Source of the DNA: an uncultured Eubacteriales bacterium
GTDB lineage: Bacteria; Bacillota; Clostridia; Oscillospirales; Acutalibacteraceae
DNA: 64,000 nucleotides
Direction: 5' to 3'
Assembly: GCA_900315605.1 (NCBI GenBank)
Contig: OMZU01000019.1
Coordinates: 1 to 64,000 of the forward strand
Positions within the stretch are counted from its first letter, which is position 1, and every line of letters starts with the position of its first letter. The notes beneath the pieces were generated by a model that saw only the letters and a program-made list of their open reading frames with translations, was not told the origin of the DNA and made no database searches. Below are positions 9,045 to 18,181 of this stretch, in pieces. A program made the translations under genes and the position numbers.

Positions 9045-10079
9045 ATGGAAAGCTTTTCAGAGAGTTACAAGGCGGCAGGCGTTGACGTTACAGCCGGCTA
9101 CAAGGCGGTTGAGCTAATGAAAAAGCACGTCGCAAGAACAAAAATCGACGGTGTCGTTTCCGGGATCGGCGGCTTTGGCGGACTTTTCGCGCCCGACTTC
9201 AAGGGCATGGAGGAGCCTGTTCTTGTCAGCGGGACCGACGGCGTAGGCACAAAAATCAAGCTTGCATTTTTGCTTGACAAGCACGATACCATCGGTATCG
9301 ATTCGGTTGCCATGTGCGTCAACGACGTTATTTGCTGCGGAGCAAAGCCGCTGTTCTTTCTTGACTATATCGCTATCGGAAAAAATATTCCGGAAAAGGT
9401 CGCCGAGATCGTTTCGGGCATTGCAGAGGGCTGCGTGCAGTCGGGCTGCGCGCTCATCGGCGGCGAGACCGCGGAGCACCCCGGGCTTATGCCGGTTGAC
9501 GAATACGACGTTGCAGGCTTCTGCGTTGGGATCGCAGACAAGCCCAGGATGATCGACGGCTCAAAGCTCAAGGCAGGGGACGTTCTTGTCGGACTTCGTT
9601 CCTCGGGCGTTCACTCAAACGGCTTTTCACTTGTAAGAAAGATTTTTGATATAAATGAGGAAACAATAAACAAGACCTATCCCGAGCTTGACAAGCCGCT
9701 GGGCGAGGCTTTGCTGACTCCTACCAAGATTTATGTAAAGCCGCTCCTCGCGCTTATGGAGCAGGTTGAGGTCAAGGCAGTTTCTCACATCACGGGCGGC
9801 GGCTTCTACGAAAATATTCCCAGAATGTTAAAGGAGGGCATGACCGCCGAGATCAAGAAGGATTCTATCCCGGTGCTTCCGATTTTTGAGCTTATGCAAA
9901 AGGTGGGCAATATCTCGGAGCACGATATGTTCAACACCTTTAATATGGGCGTCGGAATGATCCTTGCAGTTGACAAGGCTGACGAAGAAAAGACCCTAAA
10001 GGTGCTGGCAGAAAACGGCGAGGACGCGGTCGTTCTCGGCAAAATTACCGAGGGCGGCGAAGGAGTTGTTTTCTGCTGA
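9045..10079 (+). CDS. purM: Phosphoribosylformylglycinamidine cyclo-ligase
   Basis: 344 residues, normal length. AIR synthetase, step 5: ATP-driven ring closure of FGAM. The PurM/selenophosphate-synthetase fold is recognised from GIGGFGG, the [13 protein letters not shown] loop, [18 protein letters not shown] and the [14 protein letters not shown] and [14 protein letters not shown] motifs. Good site GGAGG ahead of the ATG. It overlaps purN by one base (TGATG). Confidence 0.97.
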   Translation: MESFSESYKAAGVDVTAGYKAVELMKKHVARTKIDGVVSGIGGFGGLFAPDFKGMEEPVLVSGTDGVGTKIKLAFLLDKHDTIGIDSVAMCVNDVICCGAKPLFFLDYIAIGKNIPEKVAEIVSGIAEGCVQSGCALIGGETAEHPGLMPVDEYDVAGFCVGIADKPRMIDGSKLKAGDVLVGLRSSGVHSNGFSLVRKIFDINEETINKTYPELDKPLGEALLTPTKIYVKPLLALMEQVEVKAVSHITGGGFYENIPRMLKEGMTAEIKKDSIPVLPIFELMQKVGNISEHDMFNTFNMGVGMILAVDKADEEKTLKVLAENGEDAVVLGKITEGGEGVVFC

Positions 10080-10705
10080 TGAAAAATATTGTTGTTTTGG
10101 TGTCGGGCGGCGGCACAAATTTGCAGGTTTTGATCGACGCGGTAGAAAGCGGCGAAATCAAAAACGGCGTTATAAAATGCGTTATTTCCTCAAAGCCCGA
10201 CGCATACGCGCTTGAAAGAGCAAAAAAGCACGGGATCAAGACCCGTGTGCTCGTCAGAAAGGAATATCCCGATTCGGTTGAGTACAGCCGGGATATTTTG
10301 AAGGCTATCCAGGAGGAGCAGGCGGATCTGGTCGTTTACGCCGGCTTTATGACGATCCTTGACGAGCTGGTTTGCAAAGCGATGCCCAACAAGATGATAA
10401 ATATTCATCCTGCGCTGATCCCGTCCTTCTGCGGAAAGGGCTACTACGGACTTCATGTTCACGAGGAAGCGTTGAAGCGCGGAGTCAAGGTGACCGGCGC
10501 GACGGTACATTTTGTGACCGAGGTTTGCGACGGAGGACCGATCATTATTCAAAAAGCCGTTGAGGTCAAAAACGGCGACACACCCGAAATTTTGCAGAGA
10601 AGGGTCATGGAGCAGGCGGAATGGAAGATTTTGCCGCAGGCGGTCGCGCTTTTCTGTGATGATAAAATCGTTGTTCACGGCGATACTACGGAAATTCTAA
10701 ATTAG
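10079..10705 (+). CDS. purN: Phosphoribosylglycinamide formyltransferase
   Basis: 208 residues. Transfers formyl from 10-formyl-THF to GAR (step 3). Seen: the phosphate-binding VLVSGGGTNLQVLI loop, the catalytic Asn and His in INIHPALIPSF, and the catalytic Asp in EVCDGGPII. One-base overlap with purM and ten-base spacing to purO place it firmly in the operon. Confidence 0.96.
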   Translation: MKNIVVLVSGGGTNLQVLIDAVESGEIKNGVIKCVISSKPDAYALERAKKHGIKTRVLVRKEYPDSVEYSRDILKAIQEEQADLVVYAGFMTILDELVCKAMPNKMINIHPALIPSFCGKGYYGLHVHEEALKRGVKVTGATVHFVTEVCDGGPIIIQKAVEVKNGDTPEILQRRVMEQAEWKILPQAVALFCDDKIVVHGDTTEILN

Positions 10706-10714
10706 GAGGAAATT

Positions 10715-11431
10715 ATGAAAGCTGTATCACTTGAAAAAGAAATATCTTCAACCACTTATCCCGGCAGGGGAATCGTTATCGGCAGAAGCGCGGACGGCGC
10801 AAGAGCTGTGATCGCCTACTTTATTATGGGCAGAAGCGAAAACAGCAGAAACAGGGTTTTTGTTGAGACCGCCGACGGCATCAAGACCGAGGCGTTTGAC
10901 CCGTCAAAGCTTGTTGATCCTTCGCTGATAATTTACGCGCCGGTCAGGGTGCTCGGCAACAAGACCATCGTTACCAACGGCGACCAGACCGACACTATCT
11001 ATGAGCTTATGAATCAGCAGATGACCTTTGAGCAGTCGCTGCGCACACGCAATTTTGAGCCGGACGAGCCTAACTTTACGCCCAGGATCTCGGGTATCGT
11101 AAAGTGCAGCGAGGGCAAAATGAATTTTGCGATGTCAATTTTGAAGAGTGCCGACGGAAATCCCGAGTGCTGTGAAAGATTCACCTTCTCATACGACGCT
11201 CCGCTTGCCGGTCAGGGAAGATTTATTCACACCTATATGGGCGACGGAAATCCGCTTCCGAGCTTTGAGGGCGAGCCGACCAAGGTTGAGATCGGCGACG
11301 AGGATATCGACGCTTTTGCCGACAAGCTTTGGAACGCGCTGAATGAGGACAACAAGGTTTCGCTGTTTGTGCGCTATATCGATATCGCAACAGGCGAGGC
11401 GACCTCTAAGATAATCAACAAGAACAACTGA
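10715..11431 (+). CDS. purO: IMP cyclohydrolase, PurO type
   Basis: 238 residues. Matches the archaeal-type IMP cyclohydrolase (PurO) rather than the MGS-fold half of PurH: YPGRGIVIGRS near the N-terminus, then AYFIMGRSENSRNRVF and a YAPVRVLGNKTIVTNGDQT segment. It closes FAICAR to IMP, the last step. Its position just before a stand-alone AICAR transformylase supports the split arrangement. Strong AGGAGGAA site. Confidence 0.85.
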   Translation: MKAVSLEKEISSTTYPGRGIVIGRSADGARAVIAYFIMGRSENSRNRVFVETADGIKTEAFDPSKLVDPSLIIYAPVRVLGNKTIVTNGDQTDTIYELMNQQMTFEQSLRTRNFEPDEPNFTPRISGIVKCSEGKMNFAMSILKSADGNPECCERFTFSYDAPLAGQGRFIHTYMGDGNPLPSFEGEPTKVEIGDEDIDAFADKLWNALNEDNKVSLFVRYIDIATGEATSKIINKNN

Positions 11432-11458
11432 TTTTTATAATTAGAAAGGATGATTCCG

Positions 11459-12634
11459 ATGAACGAATTAGCTCTGAAATACGGCTGTAATCCAAATCAA
11501 AAGCCGTCAAAAATCTTTATGCAGGACGGCGAGCTTCCGGTTGAGGTGCTCAACGGCAAGCCCGGCTATATCAACTTTCTCGACGCATTCAACTCATGGC
11601 AGCTTGTGCGCGAGCTAAAGGCGGCAACTGGACTTCCGGCAGCGGCTTCGTTCAAGCACGTTAGCCCGGCAGGTGCGGCAGTTGCGACCGAGCTTTCGGA
11701 CACACTCAAGAAGATCTACTTTGTTGACGATTTGGAGCTTTCTCCTATCGCTTCCGCCTATGCAATGGCGAGAGGAGCCGACAGAATGTCGTCCTACGGC
11801 GACTGGGTAGCACTTTCGGATACCTGCGACGTTCAGACCGCAAAGCTTTTGCAGCGCGAGGTTTCGGACGGAATTATCGCGCCAGACTACACCCCCGAGG
11901 CTCTTGAGGTTTTGAAAACCAAGAGAAAGGGCAGCTATAACGTTGTAAAAATCGACCCGAACTATGTTCCTGACCCGATTGAGCACAAGGACGTTTTCGG
12001 CATCACCTTTGAGCAGGGCAGAAACGAGCTCGTTATTGACGAAAACATGCTCATGCAGAATATCGTTACAGACAACAAGGAACTGAGCGAGGAGGCAAAG
12101 AGAGATTTGCTTATCGCGCTCATCACGCTCAAATACACTCAGTCAAACTCGGTGTGCTACGCAAAGGGCGGTCAGGCTATCGGCGTGGGCGCAGGTCAGC
12201 AGTCGAGGATCCACTGCACAAGACTTGCCGGAAACAAGGCTGACATTTGGTTCCTCAGACAGCATCCAAAGGTAATGAACCTTCCGTTTGTTGACGATAT
12301 CCGCCGCCCCGACAGAGACAATACTATTGACGTTTATATCTCGGACGATTATGAGGACGTGCTTGCAGACGGAGTTTGGGAGCAGTTCTTCAAGACAAAG
12401 CCCGAGCCGCTTACAAGAGAAGAAAAGAAGGAGTGGCTCACAAAGCTCAGCGGAGTTTCGCTCGGCTCCGACGCTTTCTTCCCATTCGGCGACAATATCG
12501 AGAGAGCAAAGCGTTCCGGCGTTCAGTATGTTGCTCAGCCCGGCGGTTCGATCAGAGACGACAATGTTATTGAGACCTGCAACAAGTACAATATGACTAT
12601 GTCGTTCACCGGTATCAGACTGTTCCACCATTGA
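11459..12634 (+). CDS. Stand-alone AICAR formyltransferase (PurH C-terminal domain only)
   Basis: 391 residues. Carries the transformylase half of bifunctional PurH (step 9, AICAR to FAICAR) and no IMP cyclohydrolase half. Signatures: ALKYGCNPNQKP, the catalytic Lys-His in ASFKHVSPAGAA, KYTQSNSVCYAKGGQAIGVG and SDAFFPFGDNIERA, and the terminal IRDDNVIETCN. The ATG at 11459 stands 8 bases after AGAAAGGA; an ATG at 11450 overlaps that site, so the later start is preferred. With PurO next door the two reactions of PurH are on separate proteins. Confidence 0.9.
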   Translation: MNELALKYGCNPNQKPSKIFMQDGELPVEVLNGKPGYINFLDAFNSWQLVRELKAATGLPAAASFKHVSPAGAAVATELSDTLKKIYFVDDLELSPIASAYAMARGADRMSSYGDWVALSDTCDVQTAKLLQREVSDGIIAPDYTPEALEVLKTKRKGSYNVVKIDPNYVPDPIEHKDVFGITFEQGRNELVIDENMLMQNIVTDNKELSEEAKRDLLIALITLKYTQSNSVCYAKGGQAIGVGAGQQSRIHCTRLAGNKADIWFLRQHPKVMNLPFVDDIRRPDRDNTIDVYISDDYEDVLADGVWEQFFKTKPEPLTREEKKEWLTKLSGVSLGSDAFFPFGDNIERAKRSGVQYVAQPGGSIRDDNVIETCNKYNMTMSFTGIRLFHH

Positions 12635-12650
12635 TCGCGCGAGGTAAGAT

Positions 12651-13916
12651 ATGAAAATTTTGATGATTGGTTCGGGCGGCAGAGAGCACGCGCTTATCAA
12701 AAAGCTGCTTGAAAGCCCAAAATGCGAAAAGCTTTACTGCGCCCCCGGCAACGGAGGGATCTCAAGAGACGCCGAGATCGTTGATATCGGTGTTATGGAC
12801 AAGGAAGGTATGGTAAAATTCGCAAAGGACAATGCAATTGACCTTGCCTTTGTTGCTCCCGACGATCCGCTTGCGGCAGGAATGGTTGACGCTTTTGAGG
12901 CGGCAGGGATCCGCGCCTTTGGCCCTAACGCAGCGGCGGCGATTATTGAAGCCTCAAAGGTTTTTTCAAAAAACCTTATGAAAAAATACGGTATCCCGAC
13001 AGCCAAGTACGAGGTCTTTGACGACGCTTCCAAGGCGATCGAATATATCAAGTCCGAGAACACGGTTCCGGTTGTTGTAAAGGCTGACGGCCTTGCACTG
13101 GGCAAGGGAGTTATAATCGCTCAGACGATCGACGAGGCTGTTGACGCGGTCAAGTCGATCATGGAGGACAAGCAGTTCGGCGACTCCGGAAACAATATTG
13201 TAATTGAAGAATTCTTGACCGGCCCCGAGGTCTCGGTGCTTGCCTTTACCGACGGAAAATGCGTCAAGCCGATGGTAAGCTCAAAGGATCACAAGAGGGC
13301 TTATGACAACGACGAGGGCCTTAATACCGGCGGAATGGGCACGATCAGCCCGAATCCTTATTATACCGACGAGATCGCCGAAAAATGCATGGAGACTATC
13401 TTCAAGCCGACGATCGAGGCGATGAACAAGGAGGGCAGAACCTTTAAGGGCTGCTTGTACTTTGGTCTTATGATAACGCCCGACGGTCCTAAGGTGATCG
13501 AATATAACGCGCGCTTCGGCGACCCCGAGGCTCAGGTTGTTTTGCCCAGACTGAAAACCGATTTGGTTGACATCTGCGAGGCGGTCATTGACCAAAAGCT
13601 TTCCGACCTTGATATCGAGTGGAAGGACGGCGCGGCTGCCTGCGTTGTTATGGCGAGCGGTGGATATCCCGTTGCGTACAAAAAGGGTATCGAGATGTTC
13701 GGAATGGACGAAAAGGGTCAGGTTGACGGCGCAATCGTTTATCATGCCGGCACAAAGTACGAGAACGGCAAGTTCTATACCAACGGCGGCAGAGTGCTCG
13801 GCGTTACCGCAACGGCGGACACACTTGACGAGGCTCTTGCAAAGGCGTATGCCGCAGTTGAAAAAATCAGCTTTGAGGGCGCGCATTACCGCAAGGATAT
13901 CGGCAGAACAAAGTAA
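12651..13916 (+). CDS. purD: Phosphoribosylamine-glycine ligase
   Basis: 421 residues, normal length. GAR synthetase, step 2, ATP-grasp fold. Begins MKILMIGSGGREHALI; the ATP-grasp elements KADGLALGKGVII, VIEEFLTGPEVSVLAF and EYNARFGDPEAQ are all present. Last gene of the operon, followed by a strong terminator. purC, purB and purL/Q/S are not in this window. Confidence 0.97.
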   Translation: MKILMIGSGGREHALIKKLLESPKCEKLYCAPGNGGISRDAEIVDIGVMDKEGMVKFAKDNAIDLAFVAPDDPLAAGMVDAFEAAGIRAFGPNAAAAIIEASKVFSKNLMKKYGIPTAKYEVFDDASKAIEYIKSENTVPVVVKADGLALGKGVIIAQTIDEAVDAVKSIMEDKQFGDSGNNIVIEEFLTGPEVSVLAFTDGKCVKPMVSSKDHKRAYDNDEGLNTGGMGTISPNPYYTDEIAEKCMETIFKPTIEAMNKEGRTFKGCLYFGLMITPDGPKVIEYNARFGDPEAQVVLPRLKTDLVDICEAVIDQKLSDLDIEWKDGAAACVVMASGGYPVAYKKGIEMFGMDEKGQVDGAIVYHAGTKYENGKFYTNGGRVLGVTATADTLDEALAKAYAAVEKISFEGAHYRKDIGRTK

Positions 13917-13932
13917 TATAATAAAAACCAAG

Positions 13933-13977
13933 CAGACTGCTTTTGCGATTTGATTATTGCAAAAGCGGTCTGTTTTT
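13933..13977 (+). terminator. Terminator of the purine operon
   Basis: 14-bp stem, 13933-13946 with 13959-13972 (one G-U), then five T. The remainder of 13978-14218 is AT-rich; it holds a TATAAT at 14131 without a convincing -35, and AGGAGAGG before the next gene. Confidence 0.9.
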
Positions 13978-14218
13978 GATTGATAGGGAAATTTTAATGC
14001 TCTGCTGTTTTTCGGTGCAGCTTGAACAGCCGGATGAGAAAGCACGCAATTCTGTTGCAAAACCAATAAAAAAAATTATAAAAAACTAAAAATTTAGGAT
14101 AATCTTTAGATGAACTTCAGATGTGGGGATTATAATTAAGGTAGAATCAGCTATGAGGAAGGATTGAGGGGTACTTATAGTTGATGATACTGATTCCAAA
14201 TAAAAGGAGAGGATAGTT

Positions 14219-15850
14219 ATGAAGGAATTGAGTTTGTTTTACCCCTTGGAAAAAGATCCTAAATTTCAAAAACTAAGTGAAGCTGCTGTCAACGATTTAT
14301 CGCTTGACTATATTATTTCTCATGTCGCCAAGGGAGATTATGAGAAAAAACTGATGTTGCGCGTGATGTCTGAGCTAGAATATGACCCTGTCGTTATTCG
14401 ATACAGAAGCGATATTTTTGAGGATTTTATCAATAATCCGGAGTTCAGGGATAAAATCATGAATCTGCTCGATCAGCTCAGTTATCTTAAAACGCTGGGA
14501 AGAAGTTTTAATGATGATACAGTTGCACCTGTTTGGCAGTTGATTAACCGTTTGCAGGAGCTTGACGTTTATATAGGCTGTATTGAAGAAATCAATGGTT
14601 TATTAAAGAAATCTGACGTTAAATCCGAGGGCATGAAGCAGCTAAAGGATTACGTTGCGTCTATTTATAATGACAGCGGCTTTGAATATCTAAAGGCAGA
14701 TATTAAAAAGCTTATTACGGAAACCTCACAGATACAAAGCATAACCCTTGGAGTGAATCTGGACGAGACAATGCGCCCGACCAGCGTTGGGATAGTTTCG
14801 ATAAATAAAAAGAGATTTGACCACTCAAACGTTTTAGATAATTTTATAGGATTTTTGAATAATCTCGGAGGCTGGCTGGAAGGAAGATATAACGGCGACT
14901 TTAACGGGATGTCGAAGATAAGCTCTTCCGGAACGACCGGAGCGGATAATCCGCTGATGAAGAACCTTACCCGCGAGGTATCGAATATGCTTTCAAGCAC
15001 AGTAAAGCATATGAAACAGAAGCTTTCGCATTATGTGAATTACAGCGGGTACAGCCTGACAAAGTTTATTCCGGAATTAACTTTTTATATCAGATGGGCT
15101 GAGTTTTGCGCAAAAGTTAAGGAAAGAGGTTTGCCAATGGCAAAGCCCGAAATCCTTGACGGCGAAAGCGGAGGTCTTTCGGCTAAGGGAATTTATAATA
15201 TCAAGCTGGCGATCCAAGTTTTGGACGGAAATGATCTTGATATTGTGAAAAATGATTTTGATTTTTCAAAAGAACGCAGCGTTTATATTTTGACAGGACC
15301 AAACAGGGGCGGAAAAACAACATTCACTCAGGCGGTCGGACTTATATTTTTGCTTGCGCAAAACGGCTTGTATGTTCCTTGTGAAGAGATCAGTCTGTCG
15401 CCCTGCGACAACATCTTCACACATTTTCCTGCGGACGAAAATCAAACCGTAAATCTCGGTCGCCTGGGAGAAGAATCAAAAAGAATAAGCGAGATTTTTT
15501 CGCAGGCTACTCAAAAAAGCGTTTTATTATTAAACGAATCGTTCTCTACGACTTCTTTTTCCGAAGGACTTTATATTGCAAAGGACGTTGTTAAGGTTTT
15601 GAGGCGTTTGGGAGCAAGAGTGATTTTTAATACGCATATGCACGAGCTTGCAATGAGTATTGATGAAATCAATGCTTTGGACGGTAAAACCAAGGTGGAT
15701 TCATTGATTATGGGGATACAAGACGGTCAACGCTCGTATAAGGTGCATTGCGCGCCGCCGGACGGTCGCAGTTATGCAAAGGATATTGCAGAAAAATACG
15801 GGGTTTCCTATGAACAGCTTATGGCATCGGTTAAATCAAAAAGTGCATGA
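14219..15850 (+). CDS. MutS-like ATPase of unknown role
   Basis: 543 residues. The C-terminal half is a MutS-type ATPase: Walker A variant LTGPNRGGKTTF near residue 358, HFPADENQTVNLGRL, Walker B variant VLLLNESFSTTSFSEG near 435, and the NTHMHEL switch. In true MutS these read GPNMGGKST and DELGRGTS. The N-terminal half is helical, like the MutS lever/core domains, but there is no mismatch-recognition domain (no F-x-E) and no Smr nuclease tail. So it is one of the poorly studied MutS-related families, not the repair protein itself. Base composition is visibly AT-richer than the purine genes before it. It is monocistronic, with its own terminator. Confidence 0.8.
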   Translation: MKELSLFYPLEKDPKFQKLSEAAVNDLSLDYIISHVAKGDYEKKLMLRVMSELEYDPVVIRYRSDIFEDFINNPEFRDKIMNLLDQLSYLKTLGRSFNDDTVAPVWQLINRLQELDVYIGCIEEINGLLKKSDVKSEGMKQLKDYVASIYNDSGFEYLKADIKKLITETSQIQSITLGVNLDETMRPTSVGIVSINKKRFDHSNVLDNFIGFLNNLGGWLEGRYNGDFNGMSKISSSGTTGADNPLMKNLTREVSNMLSSTVKHMKQKLSHYVNYSGYSLTKFIPELTFYIRWAEFCAKVKERGLPMAKPEILDGESGGLSAKGIYNIKLAIQVLDGNDLDIVKNDFDFSKERSVYILTGPNRGGKTTFTQAVGLIFLLAQNGLYVPCEEISLSPCDNIFTHFPADENQTVNLGRLGEESKRISEIFSQATQKSVLLLNESFSTTSFSEGLYIAKDVVKVLRRLGARVIFNTHMHELAMSIDEINALDGKTKVDSLIMGIQDGQRSYKVHCAPPDGRSYAKDIAEKYGVSYEQLMASVKSKSA

Positions 15851-15876
15851 TGCTCCTTTTTAAAGAAATAAAATAC

Positions 15877-15914
15877 AAAAACACCGCGTTTCGGAAGAAG
15901 CGCGGCGTTTTTGT
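15877..15914 (+). terminator. Terminator after the MutS-like gene
   Basis: AAAAACACCGCG (15877-15888) pairs with CGCGGCGTTTTT (15901-15912) with one mismatch; U-rich on either strand. Confidence 0.85.
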
Positions 15915-16030
15915 TAGGGAATTTGTTTGAGGAATTTTTGATTCTTAATTCCGGTAGAGAAAATTAAACTCGTTCGGACTTTTGCGGATGCTTTCGCGAT
16001 AATACATGAAGTATATAAAGCAAAATCAAA

Positions 16031-16245
16031 GTTTTCTGTCGGGAATCCGTGGTAAACATTTGAACCGTTCTGTCTGCCCGGAGTAAAATACCCGGATCAA
16101 AAGTTTTCTGTCGGGAATTTGTGGTAACTAGCTGATCTGTGCTGTCTGCCCGGAGTAAAATACCCGGATCAAAGTTTTCTGTCGGGAATCCGTGGTAACC
16201 AGTTGATACGAGCTGTCTTCCCGGTGTAAAATACTCGGAGAAAAA
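16031..16245. repeat. Three tandem 71-72-bp repeats abutting spo0A
   Basis: Units begin GTTTTCTGTCGGGAAT at 16031, 16103 and 16174, and each ends near CCCGG-AGTAAAATA-CCCGG. The third is the most diverged and ends against the spo0A stop codon at 16246. On the minus strand each unit can form a CCGG-GTA-TTT-TAC-T-CCGG hairpin, so the spo0A transcript would carry three similar stems. No open frame runs through them. The stretch 15915-16030 holds nothing else I can name. Confidence 0.85.
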
Positions 16246-17016
16246 TTAACTGGCGTTTTTGATTTGGAGGCGGAGACGGTCGGAGATCATTGCGATAAAC
16301 TCGCTGTTGGTGGGCTTGCCTCTGTCGTTGTGGATCGTATAGCCAAAGTAAGAGTTGAGGACGTCGATATCGCCTCTGTCCCAGGCGACCTCGATCGCGT
16401 GGCGTATCGCTCTTTCAACGCGCGACGAGGTTGTGTCGTACTTCTTTGCTACAGAGGGGTAGAGCTGCTTGGTCACTGCGTTGATTATTTCGGGCTTTTC
16501 GACCGACATTATGATCGAGTCTCTGAGATAGTGATATCCCTTGATGTGAGCAGGAACTCCGATTTGATGAAGGATCTGCGTCACCTTGAGCTCGATCCCA
16601 AAGGCGTCAAAGCTGATCGTATTGTTAAAGGTGTTTTCGCGGTGCTTTTTGACAAGACCCTTTATATTCTCGCACATCTGCTCAATGTCATAGGGCTTGA
16701 GGACAAAATAGGTCGCACCCGAATACATGATCTCGCGTTCGAGCGCAGGACTGTGAAAGGAAGAAAAAACAATAAAGACCGGCGGCTTTAGATTTTGTCG
16801 TTTGATGCTGCGCATAACGCCGATGGCGTCAAGGCGCGTCATAAAGGAATCCATGAGCACAACGTCCGGATTTTCCTGCTTGATCCTGTTGCAAAGCTCT
16901 TCGCCGTCCCTGACGCAGAACGCCGGGGAAATGTCATTATTTTGTAACATTTTTAGACTTTCCTGCGGAAACTCAGAGGCTTCCTCGGTGATGATTAGCT
17001 TGATGGGATTGTTCAT
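16246..17016 (-). CDS. spo0A: Sporulation master regulator Spo0A
   Basis: 256 residues. Response regulator that, when phosphorylated, switches on sporulation genes. The N-terminal receiver has the phospho-acceptor Asp56 in VVLMDSFM, a Ser in IVFSSF and Lys in LKPYD; the usual acidic pair is Glu-Glu (residues 11-12) instead of Asp-Asp. The C-terminal Spo0A DNA-binding domain is unmistakable: ITQILHQIGVPAHIKGYHYL and TTSSRVERAIRHAIEVAW. The start is the ATG at 17016, with AGGAG 8 bases before it; an upstream in-frame extension would overlap the promoter. Classic gene order spoIVB-spo0A. Confidence 0.97.
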   Translation of the reverse strand: MNNPIKLIITEEASEFPQESLKMLQNNDISPAFCVRDGEELCNRIKQENPDVVLMDSFMTRLDAIGVMRSIKRQNLKPPVFIVFSSFHSPALEREIMYSGATYFVLKPYDIEQMCENIKGLVKKHRENTFNNTISFDAFGIELKVTQILHQIGVPAHIKGYHYLRDSIIMSVEKPEIINAVTKQLYPSVAKKYDTTSSRVERAIRHAIEVAWDRGDIDVLNSYFGYTIHNDRGKPTNSEFIAMISDRLRLQIKNAS

Positions 17017-17051
17017 TTCATAATCTCCTGTTCTATTAATAATGTGGTATA

Positions 17052-17080
17052 ATAATACCACAAAATGGTAAACTTGGCAA
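17052..17080 (-). promoter_or_regulatory. Predicted spo0A promoter
   Basis: Reading the minus strand: TTGCCA (17080-17075), 17-base spacer, TATTAT (17057-17052). A perfect dyad TGTGGTAT-AATA-ATACCACA (17043-17062) overlaps the -10 and could be an operator or a 5' stem. Confidence 0.7.
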
Positions 17081-17133
17081 TAGTTTCCAAATAATTTTTT
17101 TAAAAAATTTTAAATTTCTTCAAAAAGAGATTA

Positions 17134-17142
17134 TTCGACAAA
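17134..17142 (-). promoter_or_regulatory. Spo0A-binding site (0A box)
   Basis: The minus strand reads TTTGTCGAA, containing the consensus TGTCGAA. It sits between spoIVB and spo0A, about 55 bases upstream of the spo0A -35, as expected for autoregulation. Confidence 0.6.
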
Positions 17143-17164
17143 CAATAAATCACAATATATTGTG

Positions 17165-18181
17165 CTATTCTTCGTAATACGACACCATATTTTGAGCAAA
17201 TACGCCATAACCCTCATCAGGGCGGTTGATGAAAACATGAGTTACCGCTCCGAGCAGCTTTCCGTCCTTGACGATCGGGCTTCCGCTCATGCCCTGAACT
17301 ATCCCTCCGCATTTTTGCAGCAGCCTTTCGTCTGTAACCTTGATTACAAAATTTTCATTTGATTTCGCGCTTTTGTTGCAAAGTCTGCGGATCTCAATTT
17401 CGTAACGCTGCGGATCTGTTCCGTCGGTGGCGGAGAAAATTTCGGCTTTTCCTGTGGAAAACTCCTCGAGACCCGCGATTTCGACTCTTGGATAATTTTG
17501 ATAAAAATTATCGGTTGTTGTTCCGAACACTCCAAGGTCGGTGTTTTTTGTCAAATGACCGAGCACCCTGTCGGTAAAATATCCGTTCAGGCTGCCTGTG
17601 CTGCCGACGCTACTTTTGGTTACGCCGCTGACGTTCGATCTGACGACCTCGGCTTCTCCGAGAGGCAGCAGGGCAGAGGTGTCGTTGTCGCAGATTCCGT
17701 GTCCAAGCGCGGAAAAAACATTTTTGTCATCGTCGTAATAGGTGACGGTCCCAATCCCTGCGCAGCTGTCGCGCACCCATGCTCCGAGAAGATAAACTCC
17801 CACGGTGTTTTTGACCGGGGTGACGCGCTTTGTTAGCTGCTTTTTGTCGCGCTCAACCGTGAATTCCAGTTCCTGACCGCCTGAGCCGAAGAGGATCTGC
17901 TGCAAGTCCTCGTTGGTTTTTACGCGCGTGCCGTTGACGGCGGTGATAACGTCGTTGATCTCAAGCCCCGAGGCTTTTGCAGGACAGACGTATTTTTCGC
18001 CGTCAAAAAAATCCTCGGTATCAATGATTATAACTCCGCTGTTGTAGAACCTTACGCCAAAGGGCTGACCGCCGAGATAGACGGTTTTCGGTCGGCTTGC
18101 CGCCGCCGCACCAAAGACTATCGCATTGGTCAAAAATACGCAGGAGAGTGCTATGGTTATTATTTTTTTAAAATTTTTCAA
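17165..18181 (-). CDS. spoIVB: SpoIVB serine peptidase
   Basis: 338 residues. Forespore-made signalling protease that in Bacillus starts sigma-K activation by cutting SpoIVFA. Seen: an N-terminal membrane/signal helix, a PDZ domain (about 40-120; KASGLEINDVITAVNG), and the S55 peptidase domain with the catalytic His in FSALGHGICD and Ser in QGMSGSPIVKDG. TTG start at 18181, chosen because AAGAAGGTGAT lies just before it. It is read toward spo0A in the standard order. A SpoIVFB-like protease is encoded at 33765. Confidence 0.95.
   Translation of the reverse strand: MKNFKKIITIALSCVFLTNAIVFGAAAASRPKTVYLGGQPFGVRFYNSGVIIIDTEDFFDGEKYVCPAKASGLEINDVITAVNGTRVKTNEDLQQILFGSGGQELEFTVERDKKQLTKRVTPVKNTVGVYLLGAWVRDSCAGIGTVTYYDDDKNVFSALGHGICDNDTSALLPLGEAEVVRSNVSGVTKSSVGSTGSLNGYFTDRVLGHLTKNTDLGVFGTTTDNFYQNYPRVEIAGLEEFSTGKAEIFSATDGTDPQRYEIEIRRLCNKSAKSNENFVIKVTDERLLQKCGGIVQGMSGSPIVKDGKLLGAVTHVFINRPDEGYGVFAQNMVSYYEE

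Noticed and set aside
14105..14136. Promoter of the MutS-like gene
   Set aside because: TATAAT at 14131 is good, but no -35 sequence stands at an acceptable distance.
16031..16245. Possible CRISPR array
   Set aside because: The three units are directly adjacent, 71-72 bases each, with gradual divergence; there are no unique spacers and no cas genes.
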